A stretch of DNA of 64,000 nt, taken from NCBI GenBank assembly GCA_020161135.1, contig JAIUOB010000005.1:62001-126000 (forward strand), written 5' to 3'. Below, in pieces: positions 29,259 to 38,617 of the stretch (its first letter is position 1; the number at the start of each line of letters is the position of its first letter). A model generated the notes under the pieces. It was given only the letters and a program-made list of their open reading frames with translations. It was not told where the DNA came from and ran no database searches. Source of the DNA: Gemmatimonadota bacterium. Lineage in GTDB: Bacteria > Gemmatimonadota > Gemmatimonadetes > Gemmatimonadales > Gemmatimonadaceae. Made by a program: the position numbers and the translations under genes.

Positions 29259-31049
29259 ATGCCCAGCTTCAAGGCCCCGCTCGACGACATCCGGTACCTC
29301 CTGCACGAGGTCCACGACATCGGCCAGCTCGCCGCGCTCCCCGGCTACGAGGACGCGACCCCCGAGATGATCGACGAGGTCCTCAAGGGCGGCGCGAGCT
29401 TCTGCGAGGATGTGCTCTTCCCGCTCAACCAGAGCGGCGACGCCGAGGGCGTGCACCTCGAGCAGGGCGCCGTGCGCACGCCGGCCGGCTTCAAGGAGGC
29501 GTACGCGCGCTACGCGGCCGACGGGTGGACGGCGGTGAGTGCCGATGCGCGCTATGGCGGGCAGGGGCTCCCCGAGATGGTGCGCTTCGTCATGGAGGAG
29601 ATGCTCTGCTCGGCCAATCTCTCCTTCAGCATGTACCCGGGGCTGTCGCACGGCGCCTACAGCGCGCTCATGAGTCACGGCAGCGACGAACTCAAGGACC
29701 GCTTCCTCCCCAAGCTCATCGACGGCACGTGGGGCGGCACGATGTGCCTCACCGAAGCGCACGCCGGCACCGATCTCGGCATCCTGCGTACGCGCGCCGA
29801 ACCGGCGGGTGACGGCGCCTATCGCATCACAGGGCAGAAGATCTTCATCTCGGCCGGCGAGCACGACCTCACCGAGAACATCGTGCACCTGGTGCTCGCG
29901 AAGCTCCCCGATGCGCCGGCCGGCACCAAGGGCATCTCGCTGTTCCTCGTGCCCAAGTACCTCCCCACGGAGGAGGGCACACCGGGGACACGCAACGGCG
30001 TCACCTGCGGCAGCGTCGAGCACAAGATGGGCATCAAGGCCTCGGCCACCTGCGTCCTGGACTTCGACAACGCCATGGGCTGGATGGTCGGCGAGCCGCA
30101 CAAGGGCATGCGCGCGATGTTCGTCATGATGAATGGCGCGCGCCTCGCGGTGGGGCTGCAGGGGCTCGGGCTGAGCGAGGTCGCGTACCAGAACGCGTTG
30201 GCCTACGCCAAGGAACGCCTGCAGGGGCGTGCGCTCACGGGCCCCAAGAACCCCGACGGCCCCGCCGATCCCATTCTCGTGCACGCCGACGTGCGCAAGG
30301 GCCTGTTGCGCATCAAGGCACTCAACGAGGGGATGCGCGCGCTCGCCTACTGGGTGGGCATCCAGATCGACGTCGCGCACAAGCACCCGGACGCCACCGT
30401 GCGCGAGGCCGCCGACGACATGGTCGCGCTCATGACGCCGGTCATCAAGGCGTTCCTCACCGACAAGGGGTTCGACAACACCAACATCGCGCTGCAGACG
30501 CTGGGCGGGCACGGCTACATCAAGGAGTACGGCCTCGAGCAGTACGTGCGCGATGCCCGCATTGCGCAGATCTACGAAGGCACCAACGCGGTGCAGGCGC
30601 TCGATCTCGTGGGACGCAAGCTGCCCATGGAAGGTGGACGCCTGGTGCGCCGCTTCTTCGAACGCGTGAAGGCCGATGTCGACACGGCCGCGGCCATCGA
30701 CGACCTCGCCGACTTTGCCAAGGCGCTCGGCGCGAGCCTCTACCAGCTGCAGAAGGCCACGATGCTGCTGGCCGAGCGTGGCTTCGCGAATCCGGACGAA
30801 GTGGGTGCGGCCGCCACGGAGTACCTGCACCTGATGGGCTATGTGGCCGTGGGGTGGCAGTGGTTGCGCATGGCGACGGTATCGCGGCAGCACCTGGCCG
30901 ACGGGCACGGGGACCGTCGCTTTCACGAGGCCAAGCTCAAGACGGCGCGCTTCTACTTCACCCGCCTGTTGCCCGAGGCCGGCACACTCCTGACGGCCAT
31001 TCAGGCGGGCGCGGGCGCCATCATGGCGCTGGACGCGAGCGAGTTCTGA
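29259..31049 (+). CDS. Acyl-CoA dehydrogenase, long (C-terminally extended) type
   Basis: A 596-residue flavoprotein catalysing the alpha,beta-dehydrogenation of an acyl-CoA. All ACAD blocks are present: MCLTEAHAGTDLGILRT, GQKIFISAGEHDL, GLGLSEVAYQNALAYAKERLQG, TLGGHGYIKEYG, and the catalytic Glu in AQIYEGTNAVQALDLVGRK (near residue 440). The extra C-terminal domain of about 130 residues is that of the DmdC/FadE-like long group, which includes methylmercaptopropionyl-CoA dehydrogenases. Chain-length preference cannot be inferred. The gene is monocistronic and ends at a strong terminator. Confidence 0.93.
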   Translation: MPSFKAPLDDIRYLLHEVHDIGQLAALPGYEDATPEMIDEVLKGGASFCEDVLFPLNQSGDAEGVHLEQGAVRTPAGFKEAYARYAADGWTAVSADARYGGQGLPEMVRFVMEEMLCSANLSFSMYPGLSHGAYSALMSHGSDELKDRFLPKLIDGTWGGTMCLTEAHAGTDLGILRTRAEPAGDGAYRITGQKIFISAGEHDLTENIVHLVLAKLPDAPAGTKGISLFLVPKYLPTEEGTPGTRNGVTCGSVEHKMGIKASATCVLDFDNAMGWMVGEPHKGMRAMFVMMNGARLAVGLQGLGLSEVAYQNALAYAKERLQGRALTGPKNPDGPADPILVHADVRKGLLRIKALNEGMRALAYWVGIQIDVAHKHPDATVREAADDMVALMTPVIKAFLTDKGFDNTNIALQTLGGHGYIKEYGLEQYVRDARIAQIYEGTNAVQALDLVGRKLPMEGGRLVRRFFERVKADVDTAAAIDDLADFAKALGASLYQLQKATMLLAERGFANPDEVGAAATEYLHLMGYVAVGWQWLRMATVSRQHLADGHGDRRFHEAKLKTARFYFTRLLPEAGTLLTAIQAGAGAIMALDASEF

Positions 31050-31084
31050 CGCGACCCTCGCGCGCGGGTACGCAGGGATGAAAG

Positions 31085-31115
31085 ATGGGGCGAGCCGTGA
31101 TGCTCGCCCCATTTT
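31085..31115 (+). terminator. Rho-independent terminator after the acyl-CoA dehydrogenase
   Basis: An 11-bp perfect stem (ATGGGGCGAGC, loop CGTGAT, GCTCGCCCCAT) runs into TTTT, 35 bp after the stop codon. This is a classical intrinsic terminator. Confidence 0.9.
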
Positions 31116-31221
31116 CGTGGGATGAGCCATTCTTAATGGTCTGCGGAGCGAGATTGCTTGGCATGCGCGCTAAACTCGGCGCGCGAAATGCCGATCCCCA
31201 AAGGGACCTCTTTCCCCACCC

Positions 31222-32415
31222 ATGATTTTCAAGAAGCTCTCCTCAGAGTTCCGCCCCGTGCCCGAGCGAGGACGTTCGGGCAGCGCGGACAGCTCCCCGC
31301 AGACACCGGAAGCACCCGCGGGACCCACTTCGACCGTTGCCACGGCTGTGAATCACGCTGCCGACCAGAGCCTCGGCCTCGTCCTGGACGCCATCGGCGG
31401 CGTCCTGACGGCACTGTCGCGCTACCCACTCGACCTGCCGGATCGCCCTGCGGCCGACACCGCGCGGGAGTTCTCGCGGTGGCAGCGGCACGCGACGTTG
31501 GGCTATCCGCTCGAGGAGACCGGCGACCAGTCGTCGGCCCCGATCCCCGAGCGCGACTGGGACGGTGTCGTGCGCGCGGTGACCGAACAACGCCGCACCG
31601 AACACAAGTACGTCGACGCCTCCATCACCGAGCTGCGTGACGCGCTGTGGGCGTGTGTCGAGACGGTGCACAACGCGGTCAAGGTCGATCACACCGCCGA
31701 CTCGACGGCCGACGTGCAGATGGAGCGCGCGAAGACGGCGCTCAAGCGCATGCAGACCGGCTCCATCAAGCAGGAAGTGCTGGGGGCCGTCCTCTCCATC
31801 GAGAGCGCGCTGCAGTCGCGCCGCGAGCAGCAGCAGGAGCAGTACGTCACGCTGGCGTCCAAGCTCGATCGTCTCGGACGGCAGCTCGAGGAGGCCCGCC
31901 GCGAAAGCACGACGGACGCGCTCACGGGGCTCGGCAATCGCAAGCTGTTCGACATGACCGCGCCGCGCGCGATCCAGATGTTCTCGCTGTCGCGGCAGCC
32001 CGTCGTGCTGCTCATGATCGACCTCGACAAGCTCAAGCTCGTCAACGACATGTACGGGCATCAGTCGGGCGACCAGGCCATCGTCAACCTCTCGCGCGCG
32101 CTGTCCAAGGTGTTCCTGCGGCAGTCCGACGTGCTCTGCCGCCTGGGTGGCGACGAGTTCGCGGTCATCCTGTACAACACCGATTGGAAGATGGCGCAGA
32201 CGCTGGGCCGTCGACTGCAGGAGCAGCTCGCGGCGTTGCCCGCGCCGCATCCGGCCATGGAATTCTCGGTGGGCGCCTCCGTGGGTGTGGCGCAGCTCGA
32301 GTTCCACGAGGAACTCGAGGAGTGGGTGGCGCGCGCCGACAAGGCCCTCTACAAGGCGAAGCAGAACGGGCGCGAGCGCGTCTGTGTGGCCGAGGGGCTG
32401 ACGCCGCTCACCTGA
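31222..32415 (+). CDS. Diguanylate cyclase (GGDEF)
   Basis: Makes cyclic di-GMP from two GTP. The 397-residue protein has an N-terminal helical region of about 230 residues of unknown type (no PAS, GAF or membrane segment recognised), a coiled coil (LDRLGRQLEEARRESTTDAL), then a complete GGDEF domain with DALTGLGNRKLF, the active site RLGGDEFAV (near residues 307-315) and an intact inhibitory I-site RQSD five residues ahead of it. It should therefore be active and product-inhibited. It is monocistronic and starts after the upstream terminator. Confidence 0.95.
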   Translation: MIFKKLSSEFRPVPERGRSGSADSSPQTPEAPAGPTSTVATAVNHAADQSLGLVLDAIGGVLTALSRYPLDLPDRPAADTAREFSRWQRHATLGYPLEETGDQSSAPIPERDWDGVVRAVTEQRRTEHKYVDASITELRDALWACVETVHNAVKVDHTADSTADVQMERAKTALKRMQTGSIKQEVLGAVLSIESALQSRREQQQEQYVTLASKLDRLGRQLEEARRESTTDALTGLGNRKLFDMTAPRAIQMFSLSRQPVVLLMIDLDKLKLVNDMYGHQSGDQAIVNLSRALSKVFLRQSDVLCRLGGDEFAVILYNTDWKMAQTLGRRLQEQLAALPAPHPAMEFSVGASVGVAQLEFHEELEEWVARADKALYKAKQNGRERVCVAEGLTPLT

Positions 32416-32446
32416 GGCTGTCGGAGGGGGAATCGCGCCGCGCGGC

Positions 32447-34327
32447 TCAGGACGGAGCTCGCGCGGCGCGCAGTGCGTTCAGGATGACCGCCACGTCGAT
32501 CGCTTCCTGCGCGAGCGCGCCGGCGACGGGCGTGAGGTAGCCCGCCGCGGCGATCACCATACCCACCATCGACAGGCCCAGCCCGACGCCGATGGACTGC
32601 CGCGCAATGCGGAGCGCGCGTCGCCCGATGCGCACGGCCTCGGGAATGCGTGATGGATCGTCGATGAGGAGCACGACGTCCGCCGCCTCGGCCACCACGC
32701 CGCCGCCATGGCCGGCGAGCGCCACGCCCACCGTCGCTGTCGAGAGGGCCGGCGCGTCGTTCGTGCCGTCGCCCACCATGAGCACACGGCGTCCCGCCGT
32801 CTCGAGTGCGCGGACACGCGTCACCTTGTCTTCGGCGCGCAGGTCGCCGGCCCAGTGATCGATACCCACCGCGCGCGCCGTGACTTCGACATTGCTCGCC
32901 TTGTCCCCCGACAGCAGCCACGACTGGGTGAATCCCAGGGCGTGCAACTCGGCGAACATCGGCGCGAGTTCGGGACGCAACACATCGGCGAAGTCGATGC
33001 GTCCGACCGCGCCGGCCGAGGTGGCGATGTAGGCACGCAGCCCCGTGTCCTGATCGTCGAGCCCATCGAGTGCGTCCTGCACGGCGGGCGCGTCAACGAA
33101 GGTCTCCCGAACGAAGGCCAGCGCGCCAACTGCGACCAGGAGATCGCCGACCATTCCCGTGACGCCGCGACCAGGGGTTTCGCGATGCGCGCGGGCCAGC
33201 GGCATCCGCACGCCCCGCGCTTCGGCCTCGTGCACGACGACGCGGGCAAGCAGGTGCCCCGACCCCTGCTCGACCGCCGCCGCGAGCGCGAGCAGTGTGT
33301 CCGCATCGGCCGCGACTCCCGTGGACGACGGCACGACCACCGCCTCGATACGCGGCTGCCCCACCGTGAGCGTGCCGGTCTTGTCGAACACCGCCGTGTC
33401 GACGCGCGACAGCGCTTCGAGCGCGCCACCATTGCGCACGATGATGGCGCGTCGTGCCGCGCGGTTGATGCCGCCGATGATGGCCACCGGCGCCGCCAGG
33501 ATGAGCGGACAGGGGGTCGCGACCACGAGCACCGCGAGCACGCGCGACCAATCGTGCGACACGAACCACGCCGCCGCACACGCGATGAGCGTGAGGGGCG
33601 TGAACCAGACGGCCCACCGGTCGGCCGTGCGCTGCAACGGGCTCTTGGACGCCTGCGCCGAGCGGACCAGGTCGACGATCCGCGCATACTGACTCTCGCG
33701 GGACAGTCGTGTCGCACGAATCGTGAGCGCGCCGTCGTGGTTGACGCTCCCGGACATGACCGTGGTGCCTTCTCCTGCACGCACGGGCAATGGCTCACCT
33801 GTGAGGCGGGAGGTGTCGAGATGGGAGTGTCCGGCGGTGACGATACCGTCGCAGGGCACCAGTTCACCGGGGCGCACCAGCAGGCTGTCGCCTGGGACGA
33901 TCGCCTCGACGTCGATGTCGCGGACCGTGTCGCCCTCGATGCGGTGGGCGGTGTGCGGAGCGTCGGCCTCCAACGCCTCGACCGCGTCCGACGCGCGCGC
34001 GACGGCGTAGGCGTCCAGCGCTTCGCCGCCGGTCTGCATGAGCACCACGACGAGACCGGCCAGCGGCTGGTCCAGCAGCAGGGCGCCGACGATGGCCAGC
34101 ATCGCGACGACGTCGGCGGCGAACTCGCCGCGCAACAGGCCGCGGGTGGTCCGCCACACCACGGGTACGCCAGTGACGACGAGCCCGGTGAGCCAGATAC
34201 CCTCACGCCAGCCGTTGCCCACCATGGCAGGTGAAAGCAGTGCGCCGACCACGCCAAACGCGAGCGCAGCCATGGGGAGCGGCGAGGTCGCGAGCGTACG
34301 CAGCAGGGACGGACGGCGTGTGGGCAT
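32447..34327 (-). CDS. P1B-type heavy-metal ATPase with atypical motifs
   Basis: A 626-residue cation-pumping ATPase without an N-terminal metal-binding (HMA) domain. Standard blocks are LTGEPLPV, the phosphorylation site FDKTGTLTVG and the hinge VGDGTNDAPALS. The ion-binding motif in the sixth membrane helix is TPCPLILAAPVA (CPL, not CPC), and the P1B HP dipeptide is replaced by HL (GSGHLLARV). These departures place it in a sub-group of unproven metal specificity. Start at ATG 34327. It lies about 8 kb outside the metal island and diverges from the PAS-GAF kinase, so it is probably a core-genome pump. Confidence 0.9.
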   Translation of the reverse strand: MPTRRPSLLRTLATSPLPMAALAFGVVGALLSPAMVGNGWREGIWLTGLVVTGVPVVWRTTRGLLRGEFAADVVAMLAIVGALLLDQPLAGLVVVLMQTGGEALDAYAVARASDAVEALEADAPHTAHRIEGDTVRDIDVEAIVPGDSLLVRPGELVPCDGIVTAGHSHLDTSRLTGEPLPVRAGEGTTVMSGSVNHDGALTIRATRLSRESQYARIVDLVRSAQASKSPLQRTADRWAVWFTPLTLIACAAAWFVSHDWSRVLAVLVVATPCPLILAAPVAIIGGINRAARRAIIVRNGGALEALSRVDTAVFDKTGTLTVGQPRIEAVVVPSSTGVAADADTLLALAAAVEQGSGHLLARVVVHEAEARGVRMPLARAHRETPGRGVTGMVGDLLVAVGALAFVRETFVDAPAVQDALDGLDDQDTGLRAYIATSAGAVGRIDFADVLRPELAPMFAELHALGFTQSWLLSGDKASNVEVTARAVGIDHWAGDLRAEDKVTRVRALETAGRRVLMVGDGTNDAPALSTATVGVALAGHGGGVVAEAADVVLLIDDPSRIPEAVRIGRRALRIARQSIGVGLGLSMVGMVIAAAGYLTPVAGALAQEAIDVAVILNALRAARAPS

Positions 34328-34419
34328 GAAGATCGTGCGAGAAGAGAACACGGGCTGGTGCGGCGGGATGCGGCAAAGATTCCCATTCCACATATTGGGG
34401 GGTCCCCTCCCGAGCACCC

Positions 34420-36045
34420 ATGTCCAATTTGCACTCCCACGCGGCCCTGGCAGCCATCGTGGATATCGCCGCCGATGCGATCATTGCGCTCGACGACGCG
34501 TTTCACGTGGTCCGCTTCAACCGCGGGGCGGAACAGATATTCGGCTGGACAGAAAGCGAGATGCTGGGGCATCCACTCGATCGGTTGCTCCCCATGGCGT
34601 CGCGCGCGGTGCATCGCGGACACATGCGCACCTTCGCCGAGGGCTCGTTCGACGCGCGGCGCATGGCCGATCGCCGACAGATCGCCGGGATGCGCAAGAA
34701 TGGCGAGCAGTTCCCTGCCGAGGCGTCGATCGCGCGCGTGACGCTCGATGGTGAGCGCACGTTCATGGTCACGCTCCGCGATGTCAGCGAGCGCCGACGC
34801 GCGGAGGATCGTCAGAAGCTACTCGCCACGGCCGGCTGGGTGTTGGCGGCTTCGCTCGATGTCGAGTCGACCATGGCCACGATCGCCGAGCTGCCGGTGC
34901 CACTGCTTGGCGAGTGGAGCCTGCTCGAGCTGCTCACGCCCGACGGCACGATCCGTCGCGCTGCGGCCACGCATGCCGATGCGTTGCGGCACGAAGACGT
35001 GGCTGGGCTGGTCTCGCGCGCCGCAGAGCCGATCGCCGAGGATCCCGCGCCGTACAGCGCGGGACGCGTGGCGCATGAGGCCGAGGCGCAGCGCGTCACC
35101 GAGGTGAGTGGGTGGCTGTCCGCCAACTTTCCCGATGCCGCCGCGCGCGCGCGCGTGGAGTCGCTGGGCGCGAGTGCCGTGCTGGTGGTGCCGCTTCGCG
35201 CCGGCGGTCGTGCCATCGGGGCACTGCACCTCGTCCGCACGAAGCCCGGCGCGCGCCATCAGCCTGAAGAGGTGCAGGTCGCCGACCAGTTTGCCGGACT
35301 CGCGGCGCTCGCCCTCGAGAATGCGCGCCTGTATCAGGAAACGCGCCGTGCCGTCCGCGAGCGCGACGAGATGCTCGCCATCGTGTCGCACGACCTGCGC
35401 AACCCGGTGAACGCGATCGTCATGCTCACGGGGGCCGTGCTGTCACGTGACCCGACCGTGGCGCACCTGGATGAGGTCCCGTCGGCCCTGATCACGCGCG
35501 ATGAGGTCGAGGCGGTGCGCTCGGCGGCGCGTCAGGCCGATGGCCTCATCCAGGACCTGCAGGACGTGAGTCGCATCTCGGCGGGGCGCCTGCGTGTCGA
35601 TCGGCGTCGGCTGCCGCTGTGCGACCTGCTCAAGGAAGTGGCGGACATGTTCGAGCCGGTCATGGACCACGCCGGACTGCGCTTCACGCGGGACATCGCG
35701 CTCGACACCGTCGTGCTGGCCGATCGTGGACGACTGACGCAGGTGTTTTCCAACCTGCTCGCCAACGCCGCGCGCTTCACGCCGCGCGGGGGCGTCGTGC
35801 GTTTCGCGTCGGCGCTGCGCGAGGGCACGGTGCGCATTGTGGTGCACGACACGGGCCCCGGTGTGGCCCCGGAGGATGTGCCACGTCTCTTCGAGCGTTA
35901 CTGGCAGGCGCCGCGCCTGCTGCGCTCGGGCTCCGGACTCGGACTGTTCATCGCGAAGGGCATCGTCGAGGCCCATGGCGGCGATATCGGCGTGGACAGC
36001 GAGCCGGGGGAGGGGAGTGCGTTTTGGGTCGAGCTGCCGTGCTGA
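34420..36045 (+). CDS. PAS-GAF sensor histidine kinase
   Basis: Soluble 541-residue kinase: a PAS domain (about 8-130, FNRGAEQIFGWTESEMLGHP, ending DVSERRRAED), a GAF domain (about 140-310, with a VVPLRAGGRAIGALHL core), HisKA with IVSHDLRNPVNAIVMLTG (His near residue 327), and an ATPase domain with NLLANAARFTP, DTGPGVAPEDV and GSGLGLFIAKG. There is no membrane segment. No response regulator is adjacent, so it probably acts on a distant partner. It diverges from the P1B ATPase across 92 bp; a shared regulatory region is possible but unproven. Confidence 0.93.
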   Translation: MSNLHSHAALAAIVDIAADAIIALDDAFHVVRFNRGAEQIFGWTESEMLGHPLDRLLPMASRAVHRGHMRTFAEGSFDARRMADRRQIAGMRKNGEQFPAEASIARVTLDGERTFMVTLRDVSERRRAEDRQKLLATAGWVLAASLDVESTMATIAELPVPLLGEWSLLELLTPDGTIRRAAATHADALRHEDVAGLVSRAAEPIAEDPAPYSAGRVAHEAEAQRVTEVSGWLSANFPDAAARARVESLGASAVLVVPLRAGGRAIGALHLVRTKPGARHQPEEVQVADQFAGLAALALENARLYQETRRAVRERDEMLAIVSHDLRNPVNAIVMLTGAVLSRDPTVAHLDEVPSALITRDEVEAVRSAARQADGLIQDLQDVSRISAGRLRVDRRRLPLCDLLKEVADMFEPVMDHAGLRFTRDIALDTVVLADRGRLTQVFSNLLANAARFTPRGGVVRFASALREGTVRIVVHDTGPGVAPEDVPRLFERYWQAPRLLRSGSGLGLFIAKGIVEAHGGDIGVDSEPGEGSAFWVELPC

Positions 36046-36187
36046 CGGCAAACTACGGCAGCGCAACGACGGGAGCAGGAGCAGCGGAAGCGGGAGCGGC
36101 GGCGCAACGGGACCCACGGCAACAACGGCAGCAACGGCAGCAACGGCAGCAACGGCAGCAACGGCTGCGGCAGCCGTAGTTGCCGTC
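36044..36187. repeat. 9-bp tandem repeat inside a large imperfect inverted repeat
   Basis: Five copies of CAACGGCAG (36123-36167, the last one degenerate) sit between GACGGCAAACTACGGC (36044-36059) and its complement with one base missing (36173-36187). Purine-rich GGGAGC stretches before the array also pair with GCTCCC stretches after it (up to about 36240), so the whole interval can form a long cruciform or RNA hairpin. It lies directly after the kinase stop and holds no convincing gene. Confidence 0.75.
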
Positions 36188-36247
36188 GTCCCGCCGCCAT
36201 CGCTCCCGCCCCTCCCGCTCCCGTCGTTCCGCTCCCGCGGTACCCAG

Positions 36248-36290
36248 AAAACGCGAACGGCCAACCCAGAGGATTGGCCGTTCGCGTTTT
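36248..36290. terminator. Bidirectional rho-independent terminator
   Basis: A 17-bp perfect inverted repeat (AAAACGCGAACGGCCAA, 9-base loop, then TTGGCCGTTCGCGTTTT) provides an A tract on one side and a T tract on the other. It separates the rightward kinase gene from the leftward small membrane protein gene. Confidence 0.93.
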
Positions 36291-36314
36291 CCGAGCGCGT
36301 AGCGCTCGCAAAGG

Positions 36315-36608
36315 TCAGTGCTTCGCGGGCGCGGCGGCGGACTCACCAGCCGGTGCAGCCGCCGGAGCAGCCGCCGGCGTCGCATGCTCACCGCCCGCGG
36401 CCGGGGCGTGTTCACCACCGGCGGGCGCGGCGTGGCCGCCGGCATCACGGTCGTGGTAGACCTGCACGTTCATCGGGTCGCGCGGATGACGATACGTGTT
36501 CTTGTGAATCGTCCACGCGGAGAAGCCCAGCGCTGCGGTGAACACGACGGTGATCAGCGCGGCACCCCAGCCCAGTTTGTTCGGATCGTACGACGATGAA
36601 GCGCTCAT
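36315..36608 (-). CDS. Small single-pass membrane protein with Ala/Pro/Gly/His tail
   Basis: A 97-residue protein: a short cytoplasmic start (MSASSSYDPNKLGWGAAL), one transmembrane helix (LITVVFTAALGFSAWTI), then a presumably periplasmic tail with HPRDPMNVQVYHDRD and a low-complexity end in which AAPAGGEH-like units recur three times. I do not recognise a family. Size and topology resemble small accessory subunits of respiratory complexes, but there is no partner nearby. It ends against the bidirectional terminator, about 95 bp downstream of the polymerase gene on the same strand. Confidence 0.7.
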   Translation of the reverse strand: MSASSSYDPNKLGWGAALITVVFTAALGFSAWTIHKNTYRHPRDPMNVQVYHDRDAGGHAAPAGGEHAPAAGGEHATPAAAPAAAPAGESAAAPAKH

Positions 36609-36702
36609 GTGGCCCCGACGGGAGGAACGACCGGAAGCTCCGGTATGGACGGGTGTCCCCGGGTTCCGGGGACAGACGGACGGGAAGCTAGCGGGCCCCT
36701 GC

Positions 36703-38103
36703 CTATTCTTCCACCCTCGGCCCGGTGCTGCGGCCGCCCAGCAGCCGCGCCGGCACGATGGACTCGCTGCCGAAGCGCTCCCGGATTCGGTCGAGGGCCG
36801 CGGTGAGGGCCTCGTCGCGCGGGCCGTCGGAGGGTGGCGCGGTCTCGCCGCCCATGGCGCCCGGAGCGGGCGCCGACCGCCCCGACGCCGAATCCGGGGT
36901 CGCCCCAGCAGCGCGCGGCGCACCGGGGCCGTCCTCGAAGAGGGCAAGCTGCCTGGCGCGAGGCAGCCGCCCCGGGCCGTCCTCGGCATCGAAATGGCTG
37001 AGCGCAATGCCGAGGAGTCGCGCCTTCGTGCGACGCTTGTCGCGCAACTGTGCCAGCAGCGGCCGCGCCGCATTCACCACCGCGCGTTCGGAGGCGATGC
37101 CGCGGGGCAGGGTGCGCTGCGCCGACCGCGTACGGAAGTCGGCGTCACGCAACTTCACGGTCACCGTGCGCGCGCGCAGCGCCTGTTTGCGCAGGTCGGC
37201 CGACACGCGGACCGCCAGCCGCAGCAGCTCGCGCTCGAGCGTGTCATCGTCGCCGATGTCGCGGCCGAAGGTCTCCTCGCGACTCACCTGCTTCTGCCGC
37301 TCGCGCGCCACCACGATGCTGTCGTCGAGCCCGCGCACCTTGCGATACAGCCACGCGCCCGCGCGCGCGCCGAGGCGCGTGGTGAGGGCGATTTCGCTCC
37401 AGGCCTGCGCGTCACGCACGTCGACGAGCCCCAACTGCGTGAGGCGTTCTGCGAAGCGCGGCCCCACCATGGGAATGTCGGCCAGGCGGAAGTCGGCGAG
37501 AAAGGCCGCCTCCTGACCGTCGGGCACACAGCACACGCCGTTGGCGGTCGTACCCGGCTTCGGCTTGGCTCGCTCGACGGCCATCTTCGCCACCAGGCGC
37601 GTCGTGCCCCCGCCGATGGACACGTTGAGCCCCGTCTCGGCGCGCACCGCGTCGCGAATGCGATGCGCGGTGACGTCGAGCGGCTCGTGGCCGTACAGCG
37701 CCTCCGTGCCCGCGAGATCGCAGTACCACTCGTCGATGCTCGACGCCTGCACGACCGGTGCGAAGCGGGTCAGCACGGCCTGGATGTCCTTGCTGCGGCG
37801 GCTGCAGGCCCCGCGTGGCACCGGCACACACATCGCCTGCGGACAGAGCTTGAGCGCCTGCGCGATGGACATGGCGGACCGCACGCCGTACGCCCGACAC
37901 TCGTACGACGCGCTGCACACGACCCCGCGCGAGCCCGGTCGTCCGCCGACGATGAGCAGGGTGGCCCGACCCGCGCCCTCGGGGTCTTCCTGCCGGGCGA
38001 CCGCCACGAAGAAGGCGTCCGCATCGACCAGCAGGATGCGTCGCGGCGGGCTCGCGGCGGCCGGTTCGTGCGGGGCAGGGGACGGGGGCGTGGACGCAGG
38101 CAT
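36703..38103 (-). CDS. Y-family DNA polymerase (DinB/Pol IV-like)
   Basis: A 466-residue translesion polymerase. Palm and fingers carry RILLVDADAFFVAVARQEDP (first catalytic Asp), CSASYECRAYGVRSAMSI (nucleotide-binding Tyr/Arg), and SSIDEWYCDLAG (catalytic Asp-Glu). The helix-hairpin-helix with DIPMVGPRFAERLTQLGL and the little-finger domain follow, then a Pro/Ala-rich tail of about 90 residues lacking an obvious beta-clamp motif at its very end. The usual SIDEAY is SIDEWY here. The start is ATG 38103; upstream codons encroach on the divergent ybaK promoter. Likely role: damage tolerance; no lexA-type operator was recognised. Confidence 0.93.
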   Translation of the reverse strand: MPASTPPSPAPHEPAAASPPRRILLVDADAFFVAVARQEDPEGAGRATLLIVGGRPGSRGVVCSASYECRAYGVRSAMSIAQALKLCPQAMCVPVPRGACSRRSKDIQAVLTRFAPVVQASSIDEWYCDLAGTEALYGHEPLDVTAHRIRDAVRAETGLNVSIGGGTTRLVAKMAVERAKPKPGTTANGVCCVPDGQEAAFLADFRLADIPMVGPRFAERLTQLGLVDVRDAQAWSEIALTTRLGARAGAWLYRKVRGLDDSIVVARERQKQVSREETFGRDIGDDDTLERELLRLAVRVSADLRKQALRARTVTVKLRDADFRTRSAQRTLPRGIASERAVVNAARPLLAQLRDKRRTKARLLGIALSHFDAEDGPGRLPRARQLALFEDGPGAPRAAGATPDSASGRSAPAPGAMGGETAPPSDGPRDEALTAALDRIRERFGSESIVPARLLGGRSTGPRVEE

Positions 38104-38143
38104 GGGCGCCCTCGTAACGTAGCCGGATGCCCCGACCGTCGAG

Positions 38144-38617
38144 ATGCCGGTGACGCCGGCCATCCTGCTCGCCCGCAAGCACGGCGTGCCGCATCGCGTG
38201 CTCAGCTACACGCACGACCCCCACGCAATCTCCTACGGCCTCGAGGCGGCTGAACTGCTGGGCCTCGCGCCGGCGCAGGTGTTCAAGACGCTCGTCGCCG
38301 ACGTCGAGGGTGTCGGCCTGGCCTGTGCCGTGGTGCCGGTCGACCGGCAGCTCGACCTCAAGGCGCTGGCCGACGCACTGGGCGGTCGCAAGGCGGCCAT
38401 GGCGCTCCCCGCCGCCGCGGAGCGCGCCACGGGCTACATCGTGGGCGGCATCAGCCCGCTCGCGCAGAAGAAGGCGCTGCCCGTGGTCGTGGATGTGTCG
38501 GCGACAGGCTACGACGAGGTGTTCGTGAGCGCGGGTCGTCGCGGACTGGAGATCGCGCTGGCGCCGGCCGCCCTGCAACTGCTCACCCGCGCCACCTTCG
38601 CGGCGATCGCGCGCTGA
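38144..38617 (+). CDS. ybaK: Cys-tRNA(Pro)/Cys-tRNA(Cys) deacylase
   Basis: Trans-editing enzyme of the YbaK/EbsC family (157 residues) that removes Cys wrongly loaded on tRNA-Pro. The fold's conserved run is complete: TPAILLARKHGVPHRVLSY, AAELLGLAPAQVFKTLVAD with the catalytic Lys in VFKTL, and YIVGGISPLAQKKALPVVVD with the conserved GG-S-P loop. It diverges from the polymerase gene with only 40 bp between starts. Its stop codon TGA is the first three bases of a 13-bp tandem repeat. Confidence 0.95.
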   Translation: MPVTPAILLARKHGVPHRVLSYTHDPHAISYGLEAAELLGLAPAQVFKTLVADVEGVGLACAVVPVDRQLDLKALADALGGRKAAMALPAAAERATGYIVGGISPLAQKKALPVVVDVSATGYDEVFVSAGRRGLEIALAPAALQLLTRATFAAIAR

